Assembly: GCA_964480945.1 (NCBI GenBank) | Contig: CAYZRX010000009.1 | Coordinates: 1-64,000, forward strand | Length of the DNA stretch: 64,000 nt | Source: VGWB01 sp964480945 | GTDB lineage: Bacteria; Bacteroidota; Ignavibacteria; UBA10030 | Reading direction: 5' to 3' | Part shown: one piece after another, positions 42,957 to 50,950 of the stretch | Layout of the letters: every line of letters begins with the position of its first letter | Position numbering within the stretch: position 1 is the first letter of the stretch | Notes under the pieces: model-generated | What the model was told of the DNA's origin: nothing | Database searches by the model: none | What the model saw: only the letters and a program-made list of their open reading frames with translations | Translations under genes and position numbers: made by a program

Positions 42957-44036
42957 TCAACTCTTGATCGCTTTCTTCGCGCTCGGCGGAGTGTGCTCTT
43001 GCTTTGCCGGAGGAGGCGGCTCGGCTTCTGCCGGCAGGAGCCCGAGCTTGCGTCGGACGGCGAGGTCGATTTCCTTCGCGACAGCCTCGCTTGACTGCAG
43101 GAAGGCCTTCACGGCATCGCGACCCTGGCCGATTCTGTCGTCCTTGTACGAGAACCAGGATCCGCTCTTGACGATGATATTCTGCTCGACTGCCGTGTCG
43201 ATCAGATCGCCCAGGCGTGAAATGCCCTCATTATAGAGGATGTCAAAGAGCGCCTCCTTAAACGGAGGGGCGACCTTGTTCTTCACGACCTTTACGCGGG
43301 TCCGGTTGCCGATGATGCTCTGGCCGTCCTTCAACGCCTCGATCCTTCGAATGTCCAGGCGGACGGACGCGTAGAATTTGAGGGCGTTCCCGCCCGTCGT
43401 CGTCTCGGGGTTCCCGAACATCACGCCGATCTTCTGGCGCAACTGGTTCGTGAACATGACGCTCGTCTTCGATTTGCTGATCGCAGCAGTGAGCTTTCGC
43501 AGTGCCTGCGACATCAAGCGAGCCTGCACGCCCATCGAGGGGTCGCCCATCTCACCTTCGATCTCGGCGCGCGGGGTCAATGCCGCGACCGAGTCGATCA
43601 CGATAACGTCCAGGGCCCCGCTCCGCACCAGCGTTTCGACGATCTCAAGCGCTTGTTCGCCGAACTCCGGTTGCGAGAGGAGAAGGTTATTGACATCGAC
43701 GCCGAGTTTCTTCGCGTAGGCAATGTCCATGGCGTGCTCGGTGTCGATGAAGGCTGCGACGCCGCCTTGTCGCTGAGCCTCGGCGATCACATGAAGACAG
43801 ATCGTTGTCTTCCCTGATGATTCGGGGCCGAAAATCTCCGTAACTCTCCCGCGGGGTACGCCCCCGATCCCTAACGCGGCATCGAGCGAAATGGCCCCTG
43901 TCGAAATGGCGTCTATCTTGGCAATGGGTCCTTCCGTCAGCTTCATAATCGCCCCTTTGCCATGCTGTTTTTCGATTTGGTCGATCGCGATCTTGAGCGC
44001 TTGGAGTCGCGCTTCTTTGTTCGTTGTTTCGGGCAT
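42957..44036 (-). CDS. recA: Recombinase RecA
   Basis: A 359-residue RecA. Walker A is FGPESSGKTTICLHVI near 66, followed by AFIDTEHAMDIAYAKKLGVD, VIVIDSVAALTPRAEIEGEM (Walker B), QALRKLTAAISKSKTSVMFT and NQLRQKIGVMFGNPETTTGG (loop L2). It forms the strand-exchange filament and triggers LexA cleavage. The tail after residue 335 is Pro/Glu/Lys rich. It sits in an operon after cinA and thpR; I saw no obvious LexA box because the promoter lies far upstream. Confidence 0.98.
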   Translation of the reverse strand: MPETTNKEARLQALKIAIDQIEKQHGKGAIMKLTEGPIAKIDAISTGAISLDAALGIGGVPRGRVTEIFGPESSGKTTICLHVIAEAQRQGGVAAFIDTEHAMDIAYAKKLGVDVNNLLLSQPEFGEQALEIVETLVRSGALDVIVIDSVAALTPRAEIEGEMGDPSMGVQARLMSQALRKLTAAISKSKTSVMFTNQLRQKIGVMFGNPETTTGGNALKFYASVRLDIRRIEALKDGQSIIGNRTRVKVVKNKVAPPFKEALFDILYNEGISRLGDLIDTAVEQNIIVKSGSWFSYKDDRIGQGRDAVKAFLQSSEAVAKEIDLAVRRKLGLLPAEAEPPPPAKQEHTPPSAKKAIKS

Positions 44037-44048
44037 GAAAGCTCCAGC

Positions 44049-44612
44049 TTATGGTAGTAGAGGAATTGAATTCAAGAGAGAGTACACCGAACCGGTTGGT
44101 CGTAACTCGCTGCGCATGACGTGGACTTCGGTGCAGCCCGCCTGCAACGGCTCAAAAGTAACGGTTTTTAGAGTCTCAGTCAAGCGATCAACATGTCGAT
44201 TCCCTTTCACTCTGCCGAGCGTAATGTGTGGATGGAAGGGACGATCTTCCTTTGCGAAGCCGAATCTGCCGGCCGCTTCCTCAATGAGATGCTGCAACCC
44301 GGCGATGTGCGCATTTTCTTGTGCACCGATCCAGACGACGCGCGGTCGCGTCAAGTTGGGGAAGCAACCCAGCGAGTTGTAGAGGAGGTTGAAGCTTTGC
44401 GTTTCAAGAAGGGAGGTCCGGAGGTCGCTCTCCAGTGAATGGAGAACCTCCGGCTCGCAGTCGCCGAGGAACTTGAGCGTGATATGGAATTTCTCACTCC
44501 CTTCCCATCTGACATCTGCCTGCGTCTCCTTGAGTGTAGCCTGAATGGCGGCGATCTGCTGCTTGATCTCCCCGGAAGTTGGAACAGCAATGAATGCGCG
44601 AATGCGAGTCAT
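44049..44612 (-). CDS. thpR: RNA 2',3'-cyclic phosphodiesterase ThpR (2H family)
   Basis: A 187-residue 2H phosphoesterase. The two HxTx motifs are KFHITLKFLG near 43 and FHPHITLGRVKGN near 129. ThpR (formerly LigT, 2'-5' RNA ligase) opens 2',3'-cyclic phosphates to 2'-phosphates and can form 2'-5' bonds. It lies between cinA and recA with gaps of 11 and 12 bases, so it is in the same operon. Together with RtcB and archease it gives this genome two ways to process cyclic-phosphate RNA ends. Confidence 0.93.
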   Translation of the reverse strand: MTRIRAFIAVPTSGEIKQQIAAIQATLKETQADVRWEGSEKFHITLKFLGDCEPEVLHSLESDLRTSLLETQSFNLLYNSLGCFPNLTRPRVVWIGAQENAHIAGLQHLIEEAAGRFGFAKEDRPFHPHITLGRVKGNRHVDRLTETLKTVTFEPLQAGCTEVHVMRSELRPTGSVYSLLNSIPLLP

Positions 44613-44623
44613 AGTCGCCGATC

Positions 44624-45877
44624 CTAGTAGTCGATTTTCAACAATCTTCTTCGAACGAGTTCCAACGCTGCCTGTGAAGCTCGTTCCTTCACTCTTCTCC
44701 GATCATCACCGAAGTTGAAATGCAAGGCGAGCGTGTCATGCGCATCGGAGTAGCCGATCCAGACGAGACCGACGGGTTTCTCCGGAGTCCCGCCGGACGG
44801 TCCCGCGATCCCCGTCGTCGAAACGCCGATATCCGTGGAGGATTTCATCCTCACACCGACGGCCATCGCCTCGGCAACCTCGCGACTGACTGCACCGTGG
44901 TCCTGGATGAGAACGAGCGGGACAGCGAGTTCCTCGACTTTGGACTGATTGCTGTAGGCTATCACCCCTCGTTCGAAGTAGTTGGAGCTTCCCGGCACAT
45001 TCGTGATCTTATCGGCGATCAATCCGCCGGTGCAGGACTCCGCGACCGAGAGCGTCAACTTTCGCTTGCTCAAGAGCCTCCCCACAACCTCTTCGAGTTC
45101 TTCTCCATCCGCCCCATAGATATACTTGCTTGCCCTGGCACGAATTCTCTCTTCGACAGACTGTATCTTTTCGTTGGCATCGTTCAGACTGACGGCTCGC
45201 ACGGAGATTCGAAGCCTCGTGCCCAGTGGGCTTGGAAGGAACGCCAATGCGATCCCTGAATCCGGGGAGAAGATCTTGTGCACGTCCCCGATCTGCTCAG
45301 CCAGGAACGACTCTCCAATCCCCGTTGTCTTGAGCGTGCGATGTCGGATGACGATTCCACTGGCACGCTGGGCAAAGAAGGGAACGACGAAGCTTTGCAC
45401 CATCGCTTTCATTTCGAAGGGGACTCCCGGCATGGCGATGAAATACTTCCCCTGGCGCTCGAACAGATAGCCTGGCGCTGTTCCTTGAAGATTCCTTATG
45501 ACGGTGCAGCCTCGCGGCACCAAGGCCTGATCCTCATTGATCTTCCGCGGGGCAAGTCCCCTTCGCGCAAAGAACTGACGGACGCGTTCCAATGCCTCCT
45601 CATTGACCACCAGATCGGTCTGGAAGAACTTGCACACTGCTTTCCTGGTGATGTCATCGTGTGTGGGGCCGAGGCCGCCCGTCACGATCACGATCTCGTG
45701 GCGCTCGAGAGCGTGCTCGAAAGCCTTCAGGATCGATTCTTCTTCGTCCCCGACGGTTGTCATGCGCGCAACTGCGACACCGACACCGCTGAGCTGCTCG
45801 GCGATGTAGGCTTGATTCGTGTTGATCACCTGGCCGATGAGGAGCTCATCGCCGATGGAAATGATCTCTGCCCTCAT
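44624..45877 (-). CDS. cinA: CinA: nicotinamide-nucleotide amidase with MoeA-like N-domain
   Basis: A 417-residue CinA. The N-terminal MoaB/MoeA-like domain (ISIGDELLIGQVINTNQAYI, IVTGGLGPTHDDITRKAV) is an ADP-ribose pyrophosphatase-type module; the C-terminal domain (LSVAESCTGGLIADKITNVP, GVIAYSNQSK, GIAGPSGGTPEKPVGLVWIG) is the NMN amidase with its Ser-Lys site. It recycles nicotinamide nucleotide, a by-product of NAD-dependent DNA ligase. In several Gram-positive bacteria cinA and recA share an operon, as here. Confidence 0.95.
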   Translation of the reverse strand: MRAEIISIGDELLIGQVINTNQAYIAEQLSGVGVAVARMTTVGDEEESILKAFEHALERHEIVIVTGGLGPTHDDITRKAVCKFFQTDLVVNEEALERVRQFFARRGLAPRKINEDQALVPRGCTVIRNLQGTAPGYLFERQGKYFIAMPGVPFEMKAMVQSFVVPFFAQRASGIVIRHRTLKTTGIGESFLAEQIGDVHKIFSPDSGIALAFLPSPLGTRLRISVRAVSLNDANEKIQSVEERIRARASKYIYGADGEELEEVVGRLLSKRKLTLSVAESCTGGLIADKITNVPGSSNYFERGVIAYSNQSKVEELAVPLVLIQDHGAVSREVAEAMAVGVRMKSSTDIGVSTTGIAGPSGGTPEKPVGLVWIGYSDAHDTLALHFNFGDDRRRVKERASQAALELVRRRLLKIDY

Positions 45878-45904
45878 AAGAAGAGAAACGTAGAGTGGTA
45901 ACTT

Positions 45905-46429
45905 TCAATGGAGAATTCTAGTGGCGACAACCAATTGCAAAATCAGGTTCGTATAGACTCCTGAAACGACGTCGTCCAGCATGATCCCCAGCCCGCCCTT
46001 CATGTTGTCGAGACGCCTCGCGGGAAACGGCTTGACGATGTCGAGGATGCGGAAGATGAAGAACGCTGCCCCAGCGACCGGAAGGGTCTTCGGAAGGAAC
46101 AGGAGAGAGATCCACATGCCGAGCATCTCGTCGATCGTCACTTCGGCGGGATCGTGGCCGTACACCTTTTCCATGGCATCAGACGCCTTGACCCCAAGAA
46201 AAAATACAACCGCGCACAGCGGCAGGAGGACGTACGGTAGTTCGAAGCCCGGGATGAAATACAGTGCCAGGGCTACTGCCGAACCGACCGTGCCGGACGC
46301 AGCCGGTGAGAACCCGCTGAAGAGTCCGGAGGCGAAGGCCTTGGTCACGAATGGAACACTCGCCGTCGTGGGGTCTCCCTGACCGGGGGCCGACTCACTC
46401 TGATTCTGTGACTCGCCCGGAGATGTCAT
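45905..46429 (-). CDS. pgpA: Phosphatidylglycerophosphatase A
   Basis: A 174-residue membrane PgpA: SGFSPAASGTVGSAVALAL, VTIDEMLGMWISLLFLP and GGLGIMLDDVVSGVYTNLIL carry the acidic metal-binding residues. It dephosphorylates phosphatidylglycerol phosphate to phosphatidylglycerol. The first 25 residues are polar and variable, and that part overlaps pgsA by 35 bases, so a later start is conceivable. The enzyme acts directly after PgsA, so gene order follows the pathway. Confidence 0.92.
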   Translation of the reverse strand: MTSPGESQNQSESAPGQGDPTTASVPFVTKAFASGLFSGFSPAASGTVGSAVALALYFIPGFELPYVLLPLCAVVFFLGVKASDAMEKVYGHDPAEVTIDEMLGMWISLLFLPKTLPVAGAAFFIFRILDIVKPFPARRLDNMKGGLGIMLDDVVSGVYTNLILQLVVATRILH

Positions 46430-47021
46430 AGAGTTCGCGAAGGGTCTTCCAGTTTTCGACCACGTAGAGGATGCCCGTTAGGAGCGTGATGGCTGCAATG
46501 ACAACCATCGCCGCGTAGAGGAAGGAGTAATCGAGAAGAGTGCGAAGGAGCTCACCGAACCGGTTTCGTAAGTACTCCGTATCCAGGGCAATATAGACGA
46601 GCAGGATATAGTAGATGACGACAAATTGAAGAAATGTCTTCGTTTTCGCGAGACGGGAGGTGTCGAAGGGCTTCCCCTTGTACTCCGAGTAGGAGCGGAG
46701 CAGGGTGATCGCAATATCGCGGACAACGATTACCCAAACAGTCCAAGCAGGGACGAGGTCTAGGTAGATGAAGGAAATCAGAGCCGCGGAAGTCACAACC
46801 TTGTCCGCAAGCGGATCGAGGAATGTTCCCCACCGAGTCACGTACCCCCAGCGCCGAGCCACCCATCCGTCGTACCAGTCGGTGAGGACGGCGACGACGA
46901 AAACCAACAACGAAAGCTGGCGCTGGAGAGGGTTCGATGAGAATAACAAGGCGACGAAGACGGGTGTCAGGATGATGCGCAGGAACGTCAGCTGGTTTGG
47001 AGGTGAGAGTGGGAGCTTCAT
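46395..47021 (-). CDS. pgsA: CDP-diacylglycerol-glycerol-3-phosphate 3-phosphatidyltransferase
   Basis: A 208-residue CDP-alcohol phosphatidyltransferase. The full family motif DG..AR........G...D...D is visible in DWYDGWVARRWGYVTRWGTF followed by LDPLADK near residue 47-72. NQLTFLRIILTPVFVALLF is the opening helix. It makes phosphatidylglycerol phosphate from CDP-diacylglycerol and glycerol 3-phosphate. It is the first gene of the eight-gene operon; only 31 bases separate it from the rpmB terminator. Confidence 0.94.
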   Translation of the reverse strand: MKLPLSPPNQLTFLRIILTPVFVALLFSSNPLQRQLSLLVFVVAVLTDWYDGWVARRWGYVTRWGTFLDPLADKVVTSAALISFIYLDLVPAWTVWVIVVRDIAITLLRSYSEYKGKPFDTSRLAKTKTFLQFVVIYYILLVYIALDTEYLRNRFGELLRTLLDYSFLYAAMVVIAAITLLTGILYVVENWKTLRELYDISGRVTESE

Positions 47022-47052
47022 GTTCTTGACAAGCCCGTCGATCTCGAGGGTG

Positions 47053-47081
47053 GAAAAAAAATCCCGCTGGACGAGCGGGAT
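47053..47081 (-). terminator. Terminator after rpmB
   Basis: On the minus strand AATCCCGCT pairs with AGCGGGATT and is followed by eight Ts. The pgsA start is 31 bases beyond it, leaving little room for a separate promoter. Confidence 0.85.
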
Positions 47082-47123
47082 TCTTCTTGCGTCACAAATG
47101 ATGAAAATCGAGCAACGCCCGCA

Positions 47124-47315
47124 TCAGGCTGCTTTCTGAACCCGACCGGTCTTGATGCAATTGCTGCAGACGGTGATGCGCCGGACGGCTCCGTCAACGT
47201 TGGCGCGGACCTTCTGCAAATTAGGGAGAAAACGTCGCGGTGTCCGGTTGTGAGCGTGACTCACATGATTTCCCGCCATCGGTTTCTTTCCGCAAATCTC
47301 GCACACTCTTGCCAT
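47124..47315 (-). CDS. rpmB: 50S ribosomal protein L28 (zinc-binding form)
   Basis: Sixty-three residues from the ATG at 47315 (MARVCEICGKKPMAGNHVSH), with GGAG seven bases upstream. The CEIC and CSNC pairs show the zinc form. TPRRFLPNLQKVRANVDGAV is the conserved core. A TTG two codons earlier is in frame but would displace the ribosome site. It has its own promoter and terminator. Confidence 0.96.
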   Translation of the reverse strand: MARVCEICGKKPMAGNHVSHAHNRTPRRFLPNLQKVRANVDGAVRRITVCSNCIKTGRVQKAA

Positions 47316-47384
47316 CTTCAAACTCCGTTCTGATCCATCAGTCCATTCATTTCATTCTTCACTTTCATCCCCCCACCCGCTGTT

Positions 47385-47415
47385 CAATATAGCGATTAAT
47401 GGAAAGAGAGGCAAG
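47385..47415 (-). promoter_or_regulatory. Promoter of rpmB
   Basis: On the minus strand CTTG, 20 bases, TATATTG, the same two boxes and spacing as the cold-shock promoter at 15731-15761. The predicted leader is about 65 bases. Confidence 0.65.
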
Positions 47416-47454
47416 CCGAAATTCCTACGGTGCCGAAGGTGGTTCGATCTGCGT

Positions 47455-47464
47455 NNNNNNNNNN
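47455..47464. other. Short assembly gap of 10 Ns
   Basis: Ten ambiguous bases in the intergenic region between rpmB and tsaD, next to a low-complexity tract. Confidence 0.98.
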
Positions 47465-47554
47465 GGTTATCATAAACGAAACCTGGACTCAAAACAAGCA
47501 TCGAGAGTCGTGATTCTTGATCTGTAAGCACCAAGAAGCGAGACGCAGACGACC

Positions 47555-47592
47555 GAAACTCAAAACTGAAAACTCATAACTCAAAACTCACC
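47555..47592. repeat. Low-complexity AAACTCA tract
   Basis: Near-tandem words CGAAACTCAAAACTG, AAAACTCATAACTC and AAAACTCACC just before the tsaD start. Comparable tracts occur before tdh and rtcB. Confidence 0.55.
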
Positions 47593-47601
47593 ATCCCTCA
47601 A

Positions 47602-48636
47602 GTGACCGTTCTCGGGATTGAAACATCATGTGATGAAACCTCTGCGGCAGTCGTGCAGGAGGGGAGGTTGCTCTCAAACGTCACTGCGACGCAGCTCTTC
47701 CACGCCGGATTCGGGGGCGTCGTGCCGGAGCTTGCGTCTCGGGACCACGAGCGGAGAATTGTTCCCATCGTCGATGAGGCCTTGAAAAAGGCAGGCGTGA
47801 CCACGCATCAGCTGGACGGTGTTTCGGCCGTGTATGGTCCGGGTCTCGTGGGGGCGATTCTCGTGGGTCTGAGCTTCGGGAAATCGATGGCGCTCGGACT
47901 GGGGGTTCCCTTCGTTGGTGTCGACCATATGGAAGCCCATATTCTTTCGAACCTTCTCGGGGATCCGAAACCGAGCTTCCCGTTCATCAACCTTACCGTC
48001 TCCGGGGGCCACACGCAGCTTGTGATGGTACGAGGCCCACTGGAATACCAGCTGCTCGGCCAAACGAAGGACGACGCTGCAGGTGAAGCATTTGACAAGG
48101 TGGCGAAGATGCTGGGTCTCGGGTACCCCGGCGGACCGATCGTTGACAAGCTGGCAGCGGGTGGCAACCCCGCCTTCGTCGACTTCCCCCGATCTCGGTT
48201 GGAGGGGGGTTCTCTCGATTTTAGTTTTAGTGGATTGAAAACCTCCGTGCTGTACTATCTTCGGAAAATCGGGTTTTCGAACGCTGCAGCGAAGGTGAAG
48301 GAGGCGAATCCAGGGGCATATGACGAATTCCTGGCAGACATTTGTGCCAGCTTTCAAGCGGCGGTCGTCGATGTACTGGTGGAGAAGACCTTGGGGGCTG
48401 CACGGCGATTCAATGTGAAGGACGTCGCGATCGCCGGTGGCGTCGCGGCCAATTCGGAACTGCGAAAGCGTATGACGGCTGCTGCGAGTGACATCGGTTT
48501 TCGCGTTTTCATTCCCAAGTTCGAATTCTGCACCGATAACGGCGCGATGGTCGCGATGGCAGGCTATCTGAAGCTGAAGGAGGGGAGAACATCGAGCCTG
48601 GAGCTGACAGCAGAACCGAGTCTGGAACTAACTTGA
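47602..48636 (+). CDS. tsaD: tRNA N6-adenosine threonylcarbamoyltransferase TsaD
   Basis: A 344-residue TsaD with a GTG start (TVLGIETSCDETSAAVV). The metal-binding HxxxH is VDHMEAHILS near 110, and the ATP-binding segments FINLTVSGGHTQLVMVRG, DDAAGEAFDKVAKMLGLGYP and AIAGGVAANSELRKR follow. It transfers threonylcarbamoyl to A37 of tRNAs reading ANN codons. Its partners TsaB, TsaC and TsaE are not in the window. The GTG start is supported by the conserved N-terminus. Confidence 0.96.
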   Translation: MTVLGIETSCDETSAAVVQEGRLLSNVTATQLFHAGFGGVVPELASRDHERRIVPIVDEALKKAGVTTHQLDGVSAVYGPGLVGAILVGLSFGKSMALGLGVPFVGVDHMEAHILSNLLGDPKPSFPFINLTVSGGHTQLVMVRGPLEYQLLGQTKDDAAGEAFDKVAKMLGLGYPGGPIVDKLAAGGNPAFVDFPRSRLEGGSLDFSFSGLKTSVLYYLRKIGFSNAAAKVKEANPGAYDEFLADICASFQAAVVDVLVEKTLGAARRFNVKDVAIAGGVAANSELRKRMTAAASDIGFRVFIPKFEFCTDNGAMVAMAGYLKLKEGRTSSLELTAEPSLELT

Positions 48637-48700
48637 GGCAGATTCCCGAAATCTCTCCTCGCTTTTCGCGGACGACTTCGGGAAACCTACCAGGGGTAAG

Positions 48701-49516
48701 ATGAACCGAATCCGAGCAAAGTTCAGCGAGCTGCACGCAAGTGGACGCAAAGCGCTCATCCCGTACATCACGCCGGAATTTCCGTTTGATGGGATGACGT
48801 TGCCGCTCCTGCAGGAGCTCGAGCGCGCGGGGGCCGATCTGATCGAGGTCGGAATTCCGTTCTCCGATCCGCTGGCGGATGGAGAGACGATTCAGCATTC
48901 CTCCGATGTTGCACTGAAGAACGGAGCAACAATACGAAGGATCCTCGATTGTGTGAGCCGGTTCAGGAAGGGAAGCCAGCTGCCCCTGGTGTTGATGGGA
49001 TATATCAACCCGATTCTGCATTGGGGAGTCGATCGATTCCTCACAGATTGCAGGACGTCGGGGGTTGACGGCGTCATCGTTCCGGATCTCCCGCCCGAGG
49101 AGGCATCGGAGTTCAAGAACAGCTGCGACGGATCCGGCATCAGCGCGGTCTTCCTCGTCGCGCCGACGACGCCGGACGAACGCATCCGCCGTATCGATGA
49201 GCTTTCGACGGATTTCTCGTACTGCGTGTCAGTCACAGGAGTGACGGGTGAACGGGCACAGCTTGGTGCAGACGACTCTCTCCGGAGCTTCTTGAGGAGG
49301 GTTCGCGCTCATGCAAAGAAACCGTTCGTTGTCGGTTTCGGCATCTCAAAGCCGGAGCATGTCACGAGGGTATGGGAGTTTGCCGACGGCGCCGTCGTCG
49401 GTTCAGCGCTTATCAACGTCCTGGGGAAAGCCAGCTCCCAGCAGGAAGCATTGAAAGCCGCTCGCGACTTTCTTCTTTCCCTTCGACCATCCGGAGGAAC
49501 CCTGGTCCATGAATGA
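48701..49516 (+). CDS. trpA: Tryptophan synthase alpha chain
   Basis: A 271-residue TrpA barrel: LIPYITPEFPFDGMTLPLL, ADLIEVGIPFSDPLADGETI holding the catalytic Glu and Asp, PLVLMGYINPILHWG, and FVVGFGISKPEHVTRVWEF. It cleaves indole-3-glycerol phosphate to indole for TrpB. The rest of the trp genes are not nearby; the last eight bases overlap a chorismate mutase gene, so aromatic genes form a small split cluster. Confidence 0.95.
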   Translation: MNRIRAKFSELHASGRKALIPYITPEFPFDGMTLPLLQELERAGADLIEVGIPFSDPLADGETIQHSSDVALKNGATIRRILDCVSRFRKGSQLPLVLMGYINPILHWGVDRFLTDCRTSGVDGVIVPDLPPEEASEFKNSCDGSGISAVFLVAPTTPDERIRRIDELSTDFSYCVSVTGVTGERAQLGADDSLRSFLRRVRAHAKKPFVVGFGISKPEHVTRVWEFADGAVVGSALINVLGKASSQQEALKAARDFLLSLRPSGGTLVHE

Positions 49517-49811
49517 ACTCGATCAGTGGCGACAGAAAATCGACGACCTTGACCTCCAGCTCGTCAAGCTCTTGAACATGCGCGCCGACTGTGCCAGAGA
49601 GATCGGGAAGGTGAAGCTTGCTCTGGGGCTCGACGCGTACTCGCCGGAGCGGGAGGAAGAGGTCATGCGCAACGTGACCTCGCATAGCTCCGGACCACTC
49701 TCGTCTCAGGCGATTCGGCGACTGTTCGAGCGCATCATTGACGAATCGCGAACCGTCGAGCGCCTGTTCATGACGGAACAACGGGGACGAATCAGCAGAC
49801 AGGGCAAATGA
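49509..49811 (+). CDS. Chorismate mutase, AroQ type
   Basis: A 100-residue all-helical chorismate mutase: ELDQWRQKIDDLDLQLVKLL, RADCAREIGKVKLALGLDAY and SPEREEEVMRNV; the Arg, Lys and Gln/Glu positions of AroQ are in place. It rearranges chorismate to prephenate for Phe and Tyr. As a stand-alone domain it lacks the prephenate dehydratase or DAHP synthase fusions often seen. Overlaps trpA by eight and mltG by four bases. Confidence 0.92.
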   Translation: MNELDQWRQKIDDLDLQLVKLLNMRADCAREIGKVKLALGLDAYSPEREEEVMRNVTSHSSGPLSSQAIRRLFERIIDESRTVERLFMTEQRGRISRQGK

Positions 49812-50866
49812 GACTCTTTGAATCCATCGTTCGCATCATCAAGCAGCGGCCATGGCAGTCCACAGTCGTTCTCGTCGTGGGCCTTTTCCTCCTGTTCGCC
49901 TACATGGTGTTCTGGGCTCCGAATACCTCCTCGCTTGCGGCTGTGCGGGCCGTCGCTGTTCCTCGGGGAGCGACATTCAAGAGCGTCGGCGATTCGTTGG
50001 AAGCAAGCGGGGTTCTCCGAAGCCGCTGGACGTTCAATCTCGCGGGGAGAATCCTCGGCCTGACCCGCACGATGAAGGTGGGTAAGTATCTCTTCCCTCA
50101 AGGACTGTCCAACGCTTCGATCCTCAGGGATCTCGCGGAAGGAAAATCCCGAATTTTGATCGCCGTGTCGATCCCGGAGGGATGGCGCGTGGAGCGGTCC
50201 GCGATTCGATTCAGTCAGCAGCTGGGAACCGACACCGAGCGGTTCATCGAACTTTGCCAGAGCGAACGGTTCGTGCGTTCCATGGGCGTGGAGGCTTCAT
50301 CGCTCGAGGGTTACTTGATGCCAGATACGTACAAGTTCCTATGGCAGACAGATGAAGCGGACGTCATCGCCAGAATGGTGGGGGAGTTCAAGAGGTTCTA
50401 CGACGATAGTCTCCGCAAGCGGCAGGAAGCGATGAAGCTCTCTCTCAACGAGGTTTTGACCCTTGCGTCGATCGTCGAGGCGGAGACGCAGCTCGACGAG
50501 GAGCGCCCGATCATCGCGGGCGTGTACTTCAATCGAATGAAGAAGCGGATGCGCCTGGAGGCAGATCCGACGGTTGAGTATGCCATCCCCGACGGTCCGC
50601 GTCGGCTCTCGTATTCCGACCTCAGAATCGATTCTCCGTACAACACCTATCGGTACTACGGCCTTCCGCCCGGTCCGATCAACAGTCCGGGACGCAAGTC
50701 GATCCTCGCGGTTCTCTACCCCGAGAAGCATTCCTTCCTCTACTTTGTGGCGAACGGCTCGGGGGGACATACATTTTCGCGGACGTATTCCGAGCATCGA
50801 AAGGCCGTACGCGCGTACCGCCGCATGAGGAGGGAGGCCGTGACCAACTCCCGCACGGGTGGATGA
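49808..50866 (+). CDS. mltG: Endolytic murein transglycosylase MltG
   Basis: A 352-residue MltG/YceG protein with one N-terminal transmembrane helix (STVVLVVGLFLLFAYMVFW). A LysM-like region is followed by the catalytic domain: LTLASIVEAETQLDEERPII with the catalytic Glu near residue 222, GVYFNRMKKRMRLEADPTVE, and YNTYRYYGLPPGPINSPG. It cuts nascent glycan strands and sets their length. Translationally coupled to the chorismate mutase gene through ATGA. Confidence 0.95.
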   Translation: MRLFESIVRIIKQRPWQSTVVLVVGLFLLFAYMVFWAPNTSSLAAVRAVAVPRGATFKSVGDSLEASGVLRSRWTFNLAGRILGLTRTMKVGKYLFPQGLSNASILRDLAEGKSRILIAVSIPEGWRVERSAIRFSQQLGTDTERFIELCQSERFVRSMGVEASSLEGYLMPDTYKFLWQTDEADVIARMVGEFKRFYDDSLRKRQEAMKLSLNEVLTLASIVEAETQLDEERPIIAGVYFNRMKKRMRLEADPTVEYAIPDGPRRLSYSDLRIDSPYNTYRYYGLPPGPINSPGRKSILAVLYPEKHSFLYFVANGSGGHTFSRTYSEHRKAVRAYRRMRREAVTNSRTGG

Positions 50867-50912
50867 CGTGCACGGACCGAGCGCCGCCGTTTCTTCTTTC
50901 CTCACCTTTTTC

Positions 50913-50919
50913 TATATTC
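50913..50919 (+). promoter_or_regulatory. Possible -7 box of the Ig-like lipoprotein gene
   Basis: TATATTC 31 bases before the start codon. The upstream box is weak (GTTT/TTTC at 50889-50893), so the assignment is tentative. Confidence 0.35.
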
Positions 50920-50950
50920 AGAGCACACCCGATCATCGATCCCTTACCTG

